Origin: Sphagnum magellanicum | Lineage: Eukaryota; Streptophyta; Sphagnopsida; Sphagnales; Sphagnaceae | Direction of reading: 5' to 3' | Length of the DNA: 64,000 nt | NCBI GenBank assembly: GCA_021904315.1 | Contig: CM038923.1 | Span: 5,208,001-5,272,000, forward strand | Shown: positions 23,919 to 35,569 of the stretch, piece by piece | How the letters are laid out: each line of letters opens with the position of its first letter | Position numbering within the stretch: the stretch's first letter is position 1 | Program-made: the position numbers and the translations under genes | Notes under the pieces: model-generated | What the model was told of the DNA's origin: nothing | Database searches by the model: none | What the model saw: the letters and a program-made list of their open reading frames with translations, nothing else

Positions 23919-25366
23919 TTGCTATCATTGCCTTGAGCAGGGCCAAACCAATGGGCACCTTGCTGGTGAGATGATTGTACATAATACTCATGAACTTGCA
24001 GGCACCAGAATCTTTAACTCCCCAGAGACACAAGATGGCAGAGGGCACCCCAACTTGCTGCAATGTATGAGACCAGTTAAATAGCCCAGCCACTGTGACC
24101 TTGCCCTGAGGAGAGTGCAGACATTCAACACCACATGGTGTGCTTGCATGACAGACTATTGAACTCCAGCTCCTAGAATCCCAATTGAATCCGGGGCACC
24201 AGCTCTCTGGTACACAAATGAAGGCAACCATGCTCCTAGCAGCATGCAAGGGTATGCAATTATAGCCACAAGGCATTTCAACCAAGTGAGTTCAATTTTC
24301 TGGCCCAACTATAAGGCACTCACAGGGTATTTTTCTGAAACAAACCCATGACATGCAAAATGCACCCAAGCTGCGTTTGGTAAAACTTTCATGACTGCAA
24401 CCTTGTTTGCATGGTGTCCTCTTAGATGATGAACACAAAGAGCCTTGACTTTGACTTGCATACATTCTGCAATGGTTTGAGCCTCCAATTTTGCTTCTCT
24501 CAAAGGTTGCTATCTCTGGTTATAAGGTTGATCCAGAGGGAATGGATTTGCGACAACAAGGACAGCTCCTCTAGTAGGCAGGCCTGTCTGGACCTCCATT
24601 CCACCATACCTTCCCTCATTGTTTGCATATGCCCTTACTGACATGGATATAGCAACAAAATGACTTTTGACAAGGTACTCATCCTCAAGTGGCAAAGCTG
24701 CTAAAGGCACATAGGGCAATTCCTGGACTCAAGCCACAAATTTGAATGCATGAGGAGGGGAAACCATCACTAAAGAAAGAACAGTGGTGATGACTGGGAT
24801 GCAAAAAATCCCCTAAAGCCACTAGAACACAAGATTGCAGAGAAATCTCCACAATAATTTGAATATAATAGCACATTTCAAATAACATCCTTTGTGTACT
24901 ACTTAAAATGGAGATTAATGATCAAAGTGGTGGAGGTTATATGGCCATATTGCTAACACAATCATGTGGCAATACCTGTGTGGAATTTATAGTATGAGTT
25001 AAGATTTAGATATAATAAACATGGTTCAATGACCCAAACATAGAAACTGTTCATCAAAGACTGAAATCCCGACCTCCCAGCTTGTGCATAATAGAAAGAC
25101 TGAACATAGTAATGAATGACTATAGCACAATGGTCTAGATATAGTTAAGGGCCAGAAAAGACAGTGCAAATACTCACGCCCCCTACATGGAGACTCAGAC
25201 CCTTACACTAACTTTCTTCAAGGGTTTCTATGCCTTGAGTCATGATCAGATTATGAGTTTCGCCTTGTGAAACTAACCTGTGTTAATACTTCAATTAACA
25301 CTTTGCCTTCCTCTGCAGTTCCCACCATGTCTCACAGATCAATAGAAGATGCATCAATTTTGCAAG
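23919..25366 (-). pseudogene. CHAT-domain (caspase-like peptidase) pseudogene, interrupted by Helitron
   Basis: Minus-strand exons: a possible short one (25,366-25,278, ending ...VLIEVLTQ before GT); a main one from 24,722 (after CCAG) reading ELPYVPLAALPLEDEYLV, then GAVLVVANPFPLDQPYNQR, a TAG (24,512-24,510), REAKLEAQTIAECM and LPNAAWVHFACHGF; a donor-like GTGAGT at 24,323; and a last piece reading VVLNVC, GKVTVAGLFNWSHTLQQVG, VPSAILCLWGVKDSGA and LLKAMIA. HFACHG and VVLNVC are where the His and Cys of the CHAT protease dyad lie, and G.PS.l.sLW.V is the family's C-terminal signature. An in-frame stop, another stop in the VVLNVC frame (between GAGVQ and SVMQAHH), a frameshift near 24,110 and the Helitron after LLKAMIA (with the 3' remainder at 17,058) show it is dead. 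No TPR region is seen upstream, where copy C begins. In plants such proteins usually have TPR repeats before CHAT; their role is poorly known. Confidence 0.78.
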
Positions 25367-25382
25367 CTGAAAGGTGAAAGTA

Positions 25383-27575
25383 GTTGGTCCCTTTTGGGAC
25401 CTGGAGTGGAGATATGCCTCACACTCAATTTTATAGAGGGTATTCATATTTTTTCCTTTCAATTGTTGGGTCATTTTTTTTCTTTTTTCTACTGAGTACA
25501 TTGGATGTGTAATGCATGGTCATGGCCAAGAAGGAACAAAACAAAATTTTGTTTCAAAACCTTTTTAAATTGATGTTCAATAAATATAATAAACAATACA
25601 AAGTGGGTGAAGGGCATCTCAATTCATATTTTTATAAAAAACCAAAATTCTATAAGGTGCGTAATGATTCTAAAAGTAATGTGTGTTTTAATATTGTGGT
25701 TGGTTTTGGAAATTGAAACACCAAAATCTAATTGAAATTTTGGATTGTCTATTATTGATTTTATTAATTAGATATGATTACATCTCATATCCATTCTTAA
25801 AAAAATTAAACTTTGAAACAATCATGGGCAAATAAAAGTTTAATTTTTAAAATATCTATATACATGAAACAATGTTGTTTGTTTATTTTGTTTCAATGGT
25901 TCATGAAACCAAGGTCATAAGGACACAAGGAAATCTATTAAATTTGTCATTCAACCAATCAATTGGAATTTTTGTAAGAAATGACATTTTTAAAGTTTTA
26001 AAAGTATAACTCAACCTAGGATTTGAACTTAGAAAAATACACCCAATTTGAGCATTGAGTGGAAAGGAGATGGTAAAACCAATCAAAAGAATTGCACATA
26101 GTGCATACTAGATTACAATGATACATGTGTTAGTATTTTAATTTACAACAATGTTCACATTTTTCTAAAAACCATGGCAACATAGGTTGTATGTTCGAAG
26201 GTTGAAGATTATTAACAATTTTCAAATTTTTTCGACTTTTGACTTTATATAACATTACATACACTAATCCTTGTGCAAAAGATTCATGAATATGTATCAT
26301 CACTTTGGACGATATCCTTGCACCTTGGGATTTGTGCCCTATAACTGCATAACCGTTAAAAGAAATGATGCTTTGTAAAAATGTCCTTGAAAATCATATT
26401 TGCTTTGAGTTTCTTTTTTCCAAACTATTTGCACATATCCTAATGGATTGAGTGTAATGAAAATGGTACAAAAATTATCTTCTAAATCAAACTCTAATTT
26501 TGTTACGATTCCAATGGTTCCATTTGCAACACTAACTTTTAAATCAATGTTTTCAATCAACATAACCATTACTCCTAATGCAATATATTGCATGTGATTG
26601 AATCTTTTATTGTTCACCCAAGATTGAATGTGCATAACATAAATTTGGTGAACTGAAAATTTATTGTGAAGAATCAAATCATTGTATTAATCAACGTGCT
26701 TCCAATTTGTGCAAAGTATTGTTGTTTTGTCATTAATATATTGTTCTACTAGATTACACCATAAGGATTGTTTTGATGTTCGATAATTTTTTTAATTATC
26801 ACTTTGAGCCATGCCAAAACATGAAGAATTTCATGTTTGTTTTTGGATTTCAATTTTTTCGATGTCCAAAAAAACTAGTCAAGCACTAGGTAGAAAAAGT
26901 CACACCTTTGCATTAAAGAAATCCCAAACAGCAAGGCATTAAATCCTACCAAGCATTAAACATGAATGGCCCATGTGCAATTCACCTTTTAAAAACTTTT
27001 CTTAAAATACCCTTCACATTGAAAGACTAACAACAATTTCAAATGGATTTGTTGTAGTGCTCTTGTAAGCCTTTGGAGAAGTTGTTTGTACAACAAGCAA
27101 GCAAGCTCAAGAATGTCAAAATTTCATCCTTTGTCAAAGAATTGTTGCTCCTCTTCATCACTACACCATGAGAGAGAACCCAAATAAATCCCACCACCTA
27201 TTGTACTTATGGCACCAAGGGAAAAACAAACCCAAACCTTCCCTTATTGTAATTATGGCAACAAAAAAAAAACAAACCCACCTCAACCATCTACTATACT
27301 TATGACAACACACAAAAACGAATAACTATTGAATTCCTTTTATTGCTAATGTAATTAATAACTGTCACAATAATTCAAGGGTTATAAAAGAAAGGCAACA
27401 AGGGAAAAAAAAAAAAACTTATTGTGAAGGTGCCTGTGGCCACAAGGCTGTGAAAGGAAGGCAGCAAGAAAAAAAAATTATTGTGAAGGTGCTCGTGGCC
27501 ACGTGGCACTCTGAAATTTCAGATTGCATTTTGAGCCCTCCGGCCTACTCCACTAACAAGGAAATTTTCTCAAGG
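25383..27575 (-). mobile_element. copy C of the composite repeat, partial and inverted
   Basis: This is the reverse complement of the first third of copies A and B. It runs from a 'tagttggtccc' segment shared with B (36,869-36,850) through the inversion junction (about 25,790), the SINE scar (26,015-26,100) and the helicase fragment (26,677-26,339) to sequence matching copy A near 6,830. It sits between the CHAT pseudogene and the F-box gene. Its junction order agrees with B, not A. Confidence 0.75.
26339..26677 (-). pseudogene. Pif1-type helicase C-terminal fragment, copy C
   Basis: The readable frame has HIQSWVNNKRFNHMQYIALG, VMLIENIDLKVSVANGT and YDFQGHFYKAS, the same order as the helicase piece at 7,560-8,171. 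The frame breaks just before the GHKSQG motif (here the following bases read 'gggcacaaatcccaagg' in another frame), so motif V and motif VI are out of frame. A relic only. Confidence 0.7.
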
Positions 27576-27831
27576 CAAGTTGCATTCTGAATTTTGAGTA
27601 AGCAAAATTGGTCTCTAATACCACTCTGATATGCAGTGTTGTAAAGATCAAGACACAGAACAGCAACAGATCTCACCAGTGTGGTTAATCATTAACATTC
27701 TTGCCAGCTTACTGACCCCCCAAGTTCCTCTGAAACCTCCTGTACCCTGGTAAGAATATCCACAGGAACCCAAGAGGAGGCCCTTCGAAAGGTTCACTTT
27801 CTAAGCTCTGTTCTGCAGTTGAAGGTGACCT

Positions 27832-29442
27832 TCATTGAATTGTGTTTGTGGGATGAACAACCACCCCATCCAAGCACAACCCACTTTTCGACATATTACA
27901 ATTTATTTCCAACATCCGAAACTTTAATAAAGTCATTTCCTCCCCTCTCTCCACAACGAAGTCTCCAACATCAAACTCTCTCCAATCATCTGCCACCTCA
28001 CGGATTTTTGGCAAATTGTAACCAGGCACCACAGGCATGCTCGGCCCTGGGGACATGTGGCACTTGGATTCAATGTCTACACCATCATTCTTGGAAAAAA
28101 TGAAGTGTACAGGTTCATAAGTCCAGCCACTAAAATTTTCCAAAAACAGGATTCGCCATGAGAGTGTGTAAGTTCCTGGTGGGAGCGTACACACTATCTC
28201 ACCTTTTGCTTCAAACCACCACACTAGCTTCAACTCTGCTACCAAGGGAAACCTGCTCATTATGCCAATACAACAGCTTCAGTACTCGTAACTACAGCAC
28301 AAACTATCACCAGAATTATATGTAGAAATATGCATGTACCACCAAGCTTCTTCTCGTTACCCAACTGCCTCATCAGTTCCTCTGACTCAACTATCTGGAC
28401 TTTGCACAAAATACTTGCTACCTATTTTAGCTCACAATGGAAAAAGCACAATATCCACATGTTTCCACAACAGAGATGTTAACTTGCTGCTTGGGCAAAG
28501 ATAAGGAGAAATAAAAATCAGAACATCCCTGCAGCTTCTCACTGATTACCTTGTTGCACCACAATTTCAAGGACAGTAATATTAAGGGCATAGCTTTTGC
28601 ATTGGATGGAATAAAGAGTCTGGATTGCATACATGGAGCCATGATCTTCACGCCACTGCCAGTAGTTACCATTCTCACTCCAAATGATAACAAGGCCACT
28701 AGATGATAGACTCATGCTTAGTCCACCTGTACGCCGATCCAACCAGTAGCCCTGTTATGCACAATGCAAAACAATTAAGTACATAATTTTTTTCTTATGT
28801 GTTTACAGATTAGATACTATAATAACTGATGACAATGAAGGAGGAGGGCTCCGAATCAGGATGAGACAGAGAGTCTTGAGACTATCAACAGGAATGTGCT
28901 ACAGCACTCAAGAGAGCTGTTCAGCGTGCTTGAATAACAACCACAGAGTACTAATTCATGACCACCATAGCATGTACCTGCTGCTAGCACAATAGAGTTT
29001 GCTGGGCAGTCGCTATAGGGGATAAAAACACGACAACTGCAATAGAGAAAAAGGTAAGTCGAACCTGTATGTGGTTGGAGGATACAAACGGTTGGCAGAG
29101 ATGATGAAACACCTCCTTGCAGGCAACCTGGGAAGGGGGATTTGGATGGACAGCTAGCAGTTTGTGAATGTATGGTGGTGGGGGCAGAAATCTCTCCCAC
29201 ACAAGATCAGACTGGGATGCATCAAGAAAAGATAGCGAGACGCATGCAAGTTTGGCAACTTCTACGGGACTGAGGCAAGCCAACATCATTGCAATACAAA
29301 TATCTGGCAAATCTGAAAACTCCGTCTTCCTCCAAGGATCTTCTGCACTGGAGCCAGCTGCAACTTGCTCCGATCCCTTCGCTCTTTTGGCATGCAATTG
29401 CAAATTCATCTTCTCTGCAACGGTCTTCAACATGTGTTCCAT
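27832..29442 (-). CDS. F-box protein with PP2-like domain (three exons)
   Basis: Exons: 29,442-29,065, 28,751-28,633 and 28,252-27,832; all junctions are GT/AG and phases agree, giving 305 residues. After a ~40-residue charged lead comes an F-box (FSDLPDICIAMMLACLSPVE...VWERFLPP, about residues 42-87), then a phloem-protein-2-like domain: GYWLDRRTGGLSMSLSSSGL, IIWSENGNYWQW, VAELKLVWWFEAKGEI, PGTYTLSWRILF, and WREFDVGDFVVERG near the end. Such proteins act as substrate-recognition subunits of SCF ubiquitin ligases through SKP1 binding to the F-box, with the PP2 part as a possible glycan-binding lectin. The start was chosen because a TGA lies in frame at 29,556-29,554 and 29,442 is the first ATG after it. 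No stop or frameshift is seen, so this looks like a live gene. Confidence 0.85.
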
Positions 29443-30200
29443 ACCCTGAATATGGTCGTCGTCCGCAGCGGAGAGAAGAGTACCTATTGTGACGCTCTGG
29501 CCTTTTTTTCTTCTAATCTCCTGATCTCCGGCTGTCACACTCTTCGCGTTTGTTCAATCTGTGAATGAAGAAAGACCCCAGACTCTTTGAGAGAAATAAC
29601 TGCAGATTCCTCTTTTTCCTACATAGATGCTTCAGTATCCGAGAAAGAAGGTTTGCCATACCCAGAAAGAGGATTCATACTGTTGTTGAACGGCTGAAAG
29701 TGCCAAATGAAACAGGATTATACTGGTACCGGCCACCAGTTCTGATTGTTCTGATTACTACGAAGTATAATACAAAACTTACCGGTAAAGATTGCCCCCC
29801 AGATCGTGAGCTTCTCCCTCTTTTCTCACGTTGCAAAACACAAGGAGGGAGAGGAGACAAAATGTCTTATAAACAGATGATTCGAAGAAGCGCGTTTACA
29901 AGAGTTTGCTCTTGCACAGAATACGAATTTCGGAAGAATATCGGTCGGAATCTCAAACGAAAAACAAACACACACACACACACAATCACGTCCTGTCCCT
30001 GCTCTGTACCTGTTGTGATCGGAATTTTCTGTTCCGATCCTGCTTCCACAAGCAATTTGCTCATACATTTATCTCGCACAGAAATCTTATAGCTATCCAG
30101 ACACTGAAATTATTGAGCCTAATGTGTGTCTTTGTTCTTCCGATGTTGCAAAACGGAAAGAAAGAAAATAAATAAATTACCCTGGCTTCTTATCAGGAAA
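29443..30200 (-). other. probable 5' UTR of the F-box/PP2 gene
   Basis: The stretch between the TATA box and the ATG is richer in GC than its surroundings. A possible 5' UTR intron runs from GTAATTTATT (about 30,181) to TTCATTCACAG (ending 29,559). A CA-repeat (acacacacacac, about 29,970) lies within it. Open frames on both strands here are short and unlike known proteins. Confidence 0.45.
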
Positions 30201-30226
30201 CCGTTCTCCATCGCATGGAAGCACGG

Positions 30227-30234
30227 CTTTTATA
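30227..30234 (-). promoter_or_regulatory. TATA box of the F-box/PP2 gene
   Basis: The minus strand reads GATTATAAAAGCCG, an exact TATAAAAG core, about 785 bp upstream of the chosen ATG (roughly 165 bp if the proposed UTR intron is removed). Transcription would begin near 30,195-30,200. It is the best TATA match in the region upstream of this gene. Confidence 0.55.
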
Positions 30235-30392
30235 ATCTCAAACAGGATCCCGAGCACGCGACGTCGAACGAAGAAAGCTGATATCGCCCGTTCTCGACCC
30301 GACTCTGCTGCTCCTTCAAAGAAAGGGAAGGACCTCCAGGGCTTTTTTCTAAGTACCCACCAGCCAGAGTGAACCGCGATACAGTATACCTA

Positions 30393-31850
30393 AGAGTAGC
30401 TCCAGCGGTGCTCAGTATGTCAACCTGCCAAAATGTTTTTCACATCCAAGTTTAGTTTTTTTTTTGGGGGGCTGGAGGGTGACGTTGGATTTATTTTTTT
30501 GTTCTCATCAAGTTCTCAATATGTTCCCATCACATTGTCAGATTAATTTCCTCTCTCAACATGTTCCCCAAGTTCCTAATGTGTTCCCAACAGCAGCAGC
30601 TTTTGTCCAATATGCTTTGCCCAGTTGTCTTCTTGGATCCTATATAGGTGAGTCAATTTTGAAACTTCTATGTTTTTATGTTTGTAGTGAATATTTCTAC
30701 ATTGGTGGAGGCTCTCAAGTTTCATAAGTGGTTCTTGAGCAACATGGTAGCACCCCAGTGGATGGCTGCATGCCGTTTAGCAACCATAACTTGTCTCCAT
30801 TATTTCCACTTTCACGGGGATTGGTTCAGGGCCATAACTTGTGTCCAGTACACACAGGGCATAAATAGCACGAAATGAGTGTTCAAGAGCAAGTTATGTC
30901 CTGTAACTAGGTTGAGGCCACAGGTTACTACTGTACATAATCTTGTCACTCCCAAGCCTCAGTTCTATGTGATAATAACGCACAGGTAACCTAGTCCATA
31001 ATTTATTTTGTGATGGACCAGTCACAGAGGCCCATCACCAAAACAAAAACCCCAAAAAGAAAGAATTTTTAGAGCTTATACAACTAATTGATACAAATCA
31101 CACCCTTATCATAAAAAAAACTTTCAAAAACCTGAAAGGTATTTCCTTGGTGGGAGGAACGATTGTACAGTGGAGCAGAGCTGCAAGTGTCAAGCAGACT
31201 ATGAAATGGACGGCGGCCAGAGTCAATAACTGCTGGATGGTTGGGAAAGGGTCAAGTGAACTTCCCATGGTCTCCAGATTCAACGATGGTCTCCAGATTC
31301 AACAAAGAACATTGCATGTTCCATAGTCAACCCACGAAGTTGTGTATATTATTATTATGCACCTTTTCTGTATTAGTTTGTGGACTTTGGGTTCAAGTTA
31401 GTATTTGTGGTATTTATTCGTTCCTAGTTCAGACTTTCTTCACCCAGAAAATGAGGGACTAGGCAAAGTATTTCAAAAGTACCTAGTTGCTGCTTGTATT
31501 TCTCTAGTCAATCTACTAGGCTCCTACTTGACCCAAAATATTTGCTCCTCTAAGAGCATCTCCAGCGTTCACCAGTACCCTGAATCTAGTTCTTGGATTG
31601 CAATGCCAGCTTGAATGATCATATCCCATCCACATGGTTCTCGGCGATGCATTATTGTCACTCTCACAACTCTTGCATGCAGTCATCCCATGTCTTTTTG
31701 CACCTTTGAAGAACAGATTGGGCACTTGGGGCACATGTTTTGGGGGCAGAGGAAAAGTGAAAATTCATGAGAATGTGATGAGAACATATTGAGAACTTAT
31801 GAGAACAATCCAAAAAATCCAACATCACCCTACTGCCCCCAAAAGAGAAA
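30393..31850. mobile_element. DNA-transposon remnants with AGAGCATCTCCAGCG ends
   Basis: An element end starts at 30,393 (AGAGTAGCTCCAGCGGTGCT) and another at 31,554 (AGAGCATCTCCAGCG). The segments 30,465-30,600 and about 31,690-31,838 are inverted copies of each other, giving a fold-back layout. Between them (30,640-31,550) is unique sequence with no recognisable coding. The 31,602-31,838 part is repeated at the left edge of the window. The end motif matches those at 54,851, 55,217 and 62,197. Confidence 0.55.
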
Positions 31851-32470
31851 AAACCTGGACCCCTTGCTTGCATAGCAGGCTGCTCTCAATGGCTGCCGAG
31901 AAATTCTATGCCTAGTTTGTTTTGTTTAGCATTTATGGTAGGGGCATAATTTGTGGGAACATGGTTTGAGTGGCTCAGGTGTTTTGTCGGGCTGGAGTGA
32001 ACCAGCAGCCACCAATGCACCACCAATGCACCAGTTGAGGATGAGGCCATTGAAGCCGTTTTGGGGATGAACCAAAAACACATCCTCCCTTGCTCAAAGT
32101 TATTCACTTTTTCAGCCTCTTCTCCGCCCCAAAATTTTTCCCTCCTACCTACCTCCCTCCCGCCTACCTCCCCCCCCCCCCCCCACCTACCTCCCCTGAT
32201 TTTGCGCTCACTCCATCGCCAAAGCTCAAGAGTGGCGCCAAAGTTCAAGAGCTGTTGGAGCAGGACCAGAGCTCGGGAGTGGTTGGAATGGGAGCATAAC
32301 CACGATAGTGCGCTTGAAGCAAGCCCATGAACTCCATCGTCAGAACTTTGATTGTTAGAACTTTGGAGCACCTAAAGCGAAACCAAGGCAGGACCCAGAG
32401 CTTGGCTTGAAAATAAGCTCCCTCCTTGAAGCCCTTCTCTTTGCTTCTATTTTGGTCATGCTGCAACAAG
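31851..32470. other. unclassified stretch with C-homopolymer
   Basis: No gene is seen. A run of 15 C bases lies at 32,170-32,184 inside a CTACCTCCC-rich tract. Short inverted words (caaagctcaagagtggcg / caaagttcaagagctg) precede the palindrome array. Confidence 0.5.
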
Positions 32471-32471
32471 G

Positions 32472-33395
32472 AAGGCGATGACAAAGTTGCCATCGCCTTC
32501 TTTGCGACAACAAGCCTTCTTTTCTTGTCTTTTTGTTGTGGCACAAAAGGTGACGGCAACAACGCTACCATCACCTTCTGTTTTGGTTTTGCTATTGCAA
32601 GCCCTTTTTCTTTTTTCTGTTGCAGGGCGAAAGGCGATGGTAGCAACGCTACAGTCGCCTTCTATTTTGGTTTTGCTACTACAAGCCCTCTTTTTTTTCC
32701 TTTTTGTTACAACGCGAAAGGCAACGGCAACAACGTTGCAATCGCCTTCTATTTTGGTTTTATTATAGCAAGCCTTCTTTTCTTTTTTTTGTTACAGTGC
32801 GGAAGGTGATGACAACAACATTGCCATCACCTTTTGTTTTGGTCTTGCTACAACAAAGAAGGCGACGACAAAGCTACCGTCACCTTCTTTGCTACAACAA
32901 GTTTTTTTTTTTTTTTTTGTTGCAACGTAAAAGGCAACAGCAGCAACTCTATCGTCGCCTTTGGTTTTGGTCTTACTACAACAAAGAAAGTGACAGCAAA
33001 GCTATCGTCACCTTCTGTTTCGGTCTTACTACAGCAAAGAAGGCGATGGTGGCAATGCTGCCGTCGCCTTTTTCTTTTTCTTGTTGCAGCATAAAAGGCG
33101 ATGACAACATTGCTGCCATTACCTTCGGTTTTGGTCTTGTTATAGCAAAGAATTTTTTTTGTTATAGTGTAAAAGGCGATGTCGCCGTCACCTTCTTCTA
33201 TTTTGGTTTTGTTGCAGCAAAGGAGGCGACAGCAATGAGCTATCATCTTCTTATGTGGTTCCATTATAGTGAAGAAGAAGAAGACGATAGTTTTCGTCAC
33301 CTTCTTCAATGGCTTTGCTATAAAAAAATGGCGGCCTACACTTTTTTTGATGGTTTTGCTACAAAGAAGGTGACGATAACAATGTCGTTGCCTTC
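32472..33395. repeat. array of about 14 imperfect palindromes (hairpin array)
   Basis: Each unit is a ~28-31-bp inverted repeat of the form AAGGCGATG...CATCGCCTT, separated by 20-60 bp of 'cttctattttggttttgctacaacaa' and pyrimidine-rich spacer. Unit starts are near 32,472, 32,548, 32,631, 32,718, 32,803, 32,858, 32,931, 32,989, 33,039, 33,095, 33,173, 33,221, 33,277 and 33,367. Units at 32,472 (AAGGCGATG/CATCGCCTT plus CAA/TTG) and 32,803 (AAGGTGATG/CATCACCTT plus CAA/TTG) have perfect 9-bp outer arms. Arms change together: GGCG with CGCC, GGTG with CACC, GTAGC with GCTAC, GCAAC with GTTGC. Three frames stay open for long distances because the unit avoids stop codons; I do not regard these as genes. 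Confidence 0.85.
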
Positions 33396-33579
33396 CTCTA
33401 TGGCGGTGGTGTTGTGAAAAAGGCGATGGTAGTAGGCGGTTTTTTTATCCTTTGGTCATTTTGGTTTAATTCATTAGAATTGACAATTAACAATGAAATG
33501 GAGGGTTTTTTTATGTTGAAAGTTGTAATGGCTAGAGGAAGGAAATTGAAGAAAAGTGGTTATGATTTGGAAATTCACA

Positions 33580-33770
33580 AGCAAAATGTTGTTACATCAA
33601 ATCAAGCAATTGCTGAGCAAAATGTTGGTGCATCAAATCAGGCAATTACTGAACAAAATGTTGTTACATCATATTAGGCAATTACTGAGCAAAATGTTGT
33701 TGCATTAGATTAGCCAATTGGTGAGAAAAATGGTGCTCCATCAAAATTGAGACTTCAAGAACAAAATGTT
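33580..33770 (+). repeat. 36-bp minisatellite, once coding-like
   Basis: About five units read NQAIAEQNVGAS-like 12-residue blocks (for example 33,600 and 33,636), decaying downstream into in-frame stops (33,675 and 33,711). A period that is a multiple of three with conserved residues suggests it derives from a repeat-containing protein, but I cannot name it. Confidence 0.65.
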
Positions 33771-34091
33771 ACTTCATAAAAAATGAGAATTGAAAATTGA
33801 TGTATCAAGCAATTTATGTGGATTGGAGTTTACAAGGATGACAGTTTGTAATATAAATTGAAGATTTTAGTAGAAAAATGATGGGTTAGATTATTTTAGG
33901 ATTTACATACATTAGATTAAATGCAAATAAAAAAAATTGTACAAGTTTTTTTAAGTTTAATTATACTTGCACCTTCAATCATTTGATGGAAAGTGTGGGA
34001 TTTTTTTTTGTCAAATTTTTTTTTTTACAATACCTGAAAATAGTTAAAGTTTGTAGGAGTTGTATCTAATTGTGTGATTTTATGTTTTGCA
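33771..34091. other. AT-rich intergenic stretch
   Basis: No gene or structured repeat is recognised. Several T-runs (34,000-34,030) are present. It ends where copy B begins. Confidence 0.5.
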
Positions 34092-35569
34092 ATATGGTCG
34101 AATTGGATTAACTTGTAAGTAGTGTGTTAACTCCATCTTCATCCGAACTTCAAACCTTTGAAGCATGACCACAAACTTATGTTAATATTCTTTTCTAAAT
34201 TTGGCCTAAGGGAGCCATGGATTAAGCACGACGATGACACCGTGGTTTGGCCACACCACTGGCTGCCTAAAGAAGAGGAGGGACTAGGTGACAACATTCT
34301 GTTGTTGTCCATCCACCCTAGCTTCCCCCAATAAAAAATCTTCAGTGGATATCAAAAAGACCCCGATGAAAGAGCTGGTCATGAAATACACAATTTCCCA
34401 CCTCAATGTGCTCCTTGGTTCTTTCTTGGGTGCATTTGTGTCCTCTTATGATCTCATCATGCTCCCTATTTGCTTTTTAGTGTATGTTTTACTTTACACT
34501 CTCTTTAGGCAAGGCCATTTTACACAGTTGTTATTTTTTTTAGAAAATGATTTGAATAATAGCCAACCTCTTACACTCAATTCCTGAAATGTCCAAAAAT
34601 CACATTCTAATTGAAATAAGTGTCTTGGACTTCAAAACAAGAAGTCTTAACATCTCAACAAAAATGCAAGTCTAAACTTATTGCTCAAATATGACTTAAA
34701 GGTTAGTTTAAATTCTTTAATGGAGGTATGCCTAAAGGCTCCAAACATAATCTAAAAATTCAGAGCACCACGTGGCCACAAGCACCTTCATGATAAAAAA
34801 AATTTCTTGCTGCCTTCCTTTCACAACCATGTGACCCCAAGCACCTTCATAATATTAAAAAAATTCTTGTTACCTTCCTTTCACAGCCCTTGAATTATTG
34901 TGATAGTCATTAATTACTTTGATAATAAAAAGAATTTAATAACTATCCATTTTTTCTGTTGTCATAAATACAGTAGGTGGTCAGGGTGGGTTTGTTTTTT
35001 TCTTGCTGCCATAAGTACAGCAGGTGGTGGGATTTATTTGCATTTTCTTTCACAGTATAGTGATGAAAAGGAACAACAATTCTTTGACAAAGGATGAGAT
35101 TTCGATGTTCTTGAGCTTGTTTGTTATACAAACAACTTGTCCAAAGACTTACAAGAGTATTGCAACAAATTCATTTGAAATTGTTGTTAGTCTTTCAATG
35201 TGAAGGGTAATTTTTAGAAAAGTTTTTCAGAAGTGAATGGCACATGGGCCATTCATGTTTAATGTTTGCCAAGATTTAGTGCCTTGCTATTTGGATTTCC
35301 CCAATACAAAGGTGTGACTCTCTCTACCCAATGTTTGATCAATTCTTTTGGACATTGACAAAACTGAAATCAAAAAATAAACAAGGAATTCCTCATGTTT
35401 TGGCATGGCTCAAAGTGATATTAAAAAAACCATCAAACGTTAAAACAATCCTTATAGTGTAATCTAGTAGAACAATACATTGATGACAAAACAACAATAC
35501 TTTACACACATTGAAAGGACATTGATTATTATAATGATTTGATTCTTCACATGAAATTTCCAATGGACC

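Noticed and set aside
29443..29538. Upstream extension of the F-box protein by 32 residues from a GTG
   Set aside because: No ATG is available in that stretch and an in-frame TGA lies just upstream; the first ATG at 29,442 is preferred.
29565..30092. 175-codon plus-strand frame
   Set aside because: Antisense to the F-box gene leader, without recognisable domain; it overlaps another frame on the minus strand.
32426..33417. Long overlapping open frames on both strands (up to 237 codons)
   Set aside because: They follow the palindrome array, whose repeated unit lacks stops in several frames; the translation is low-complexity and the same on both strands.
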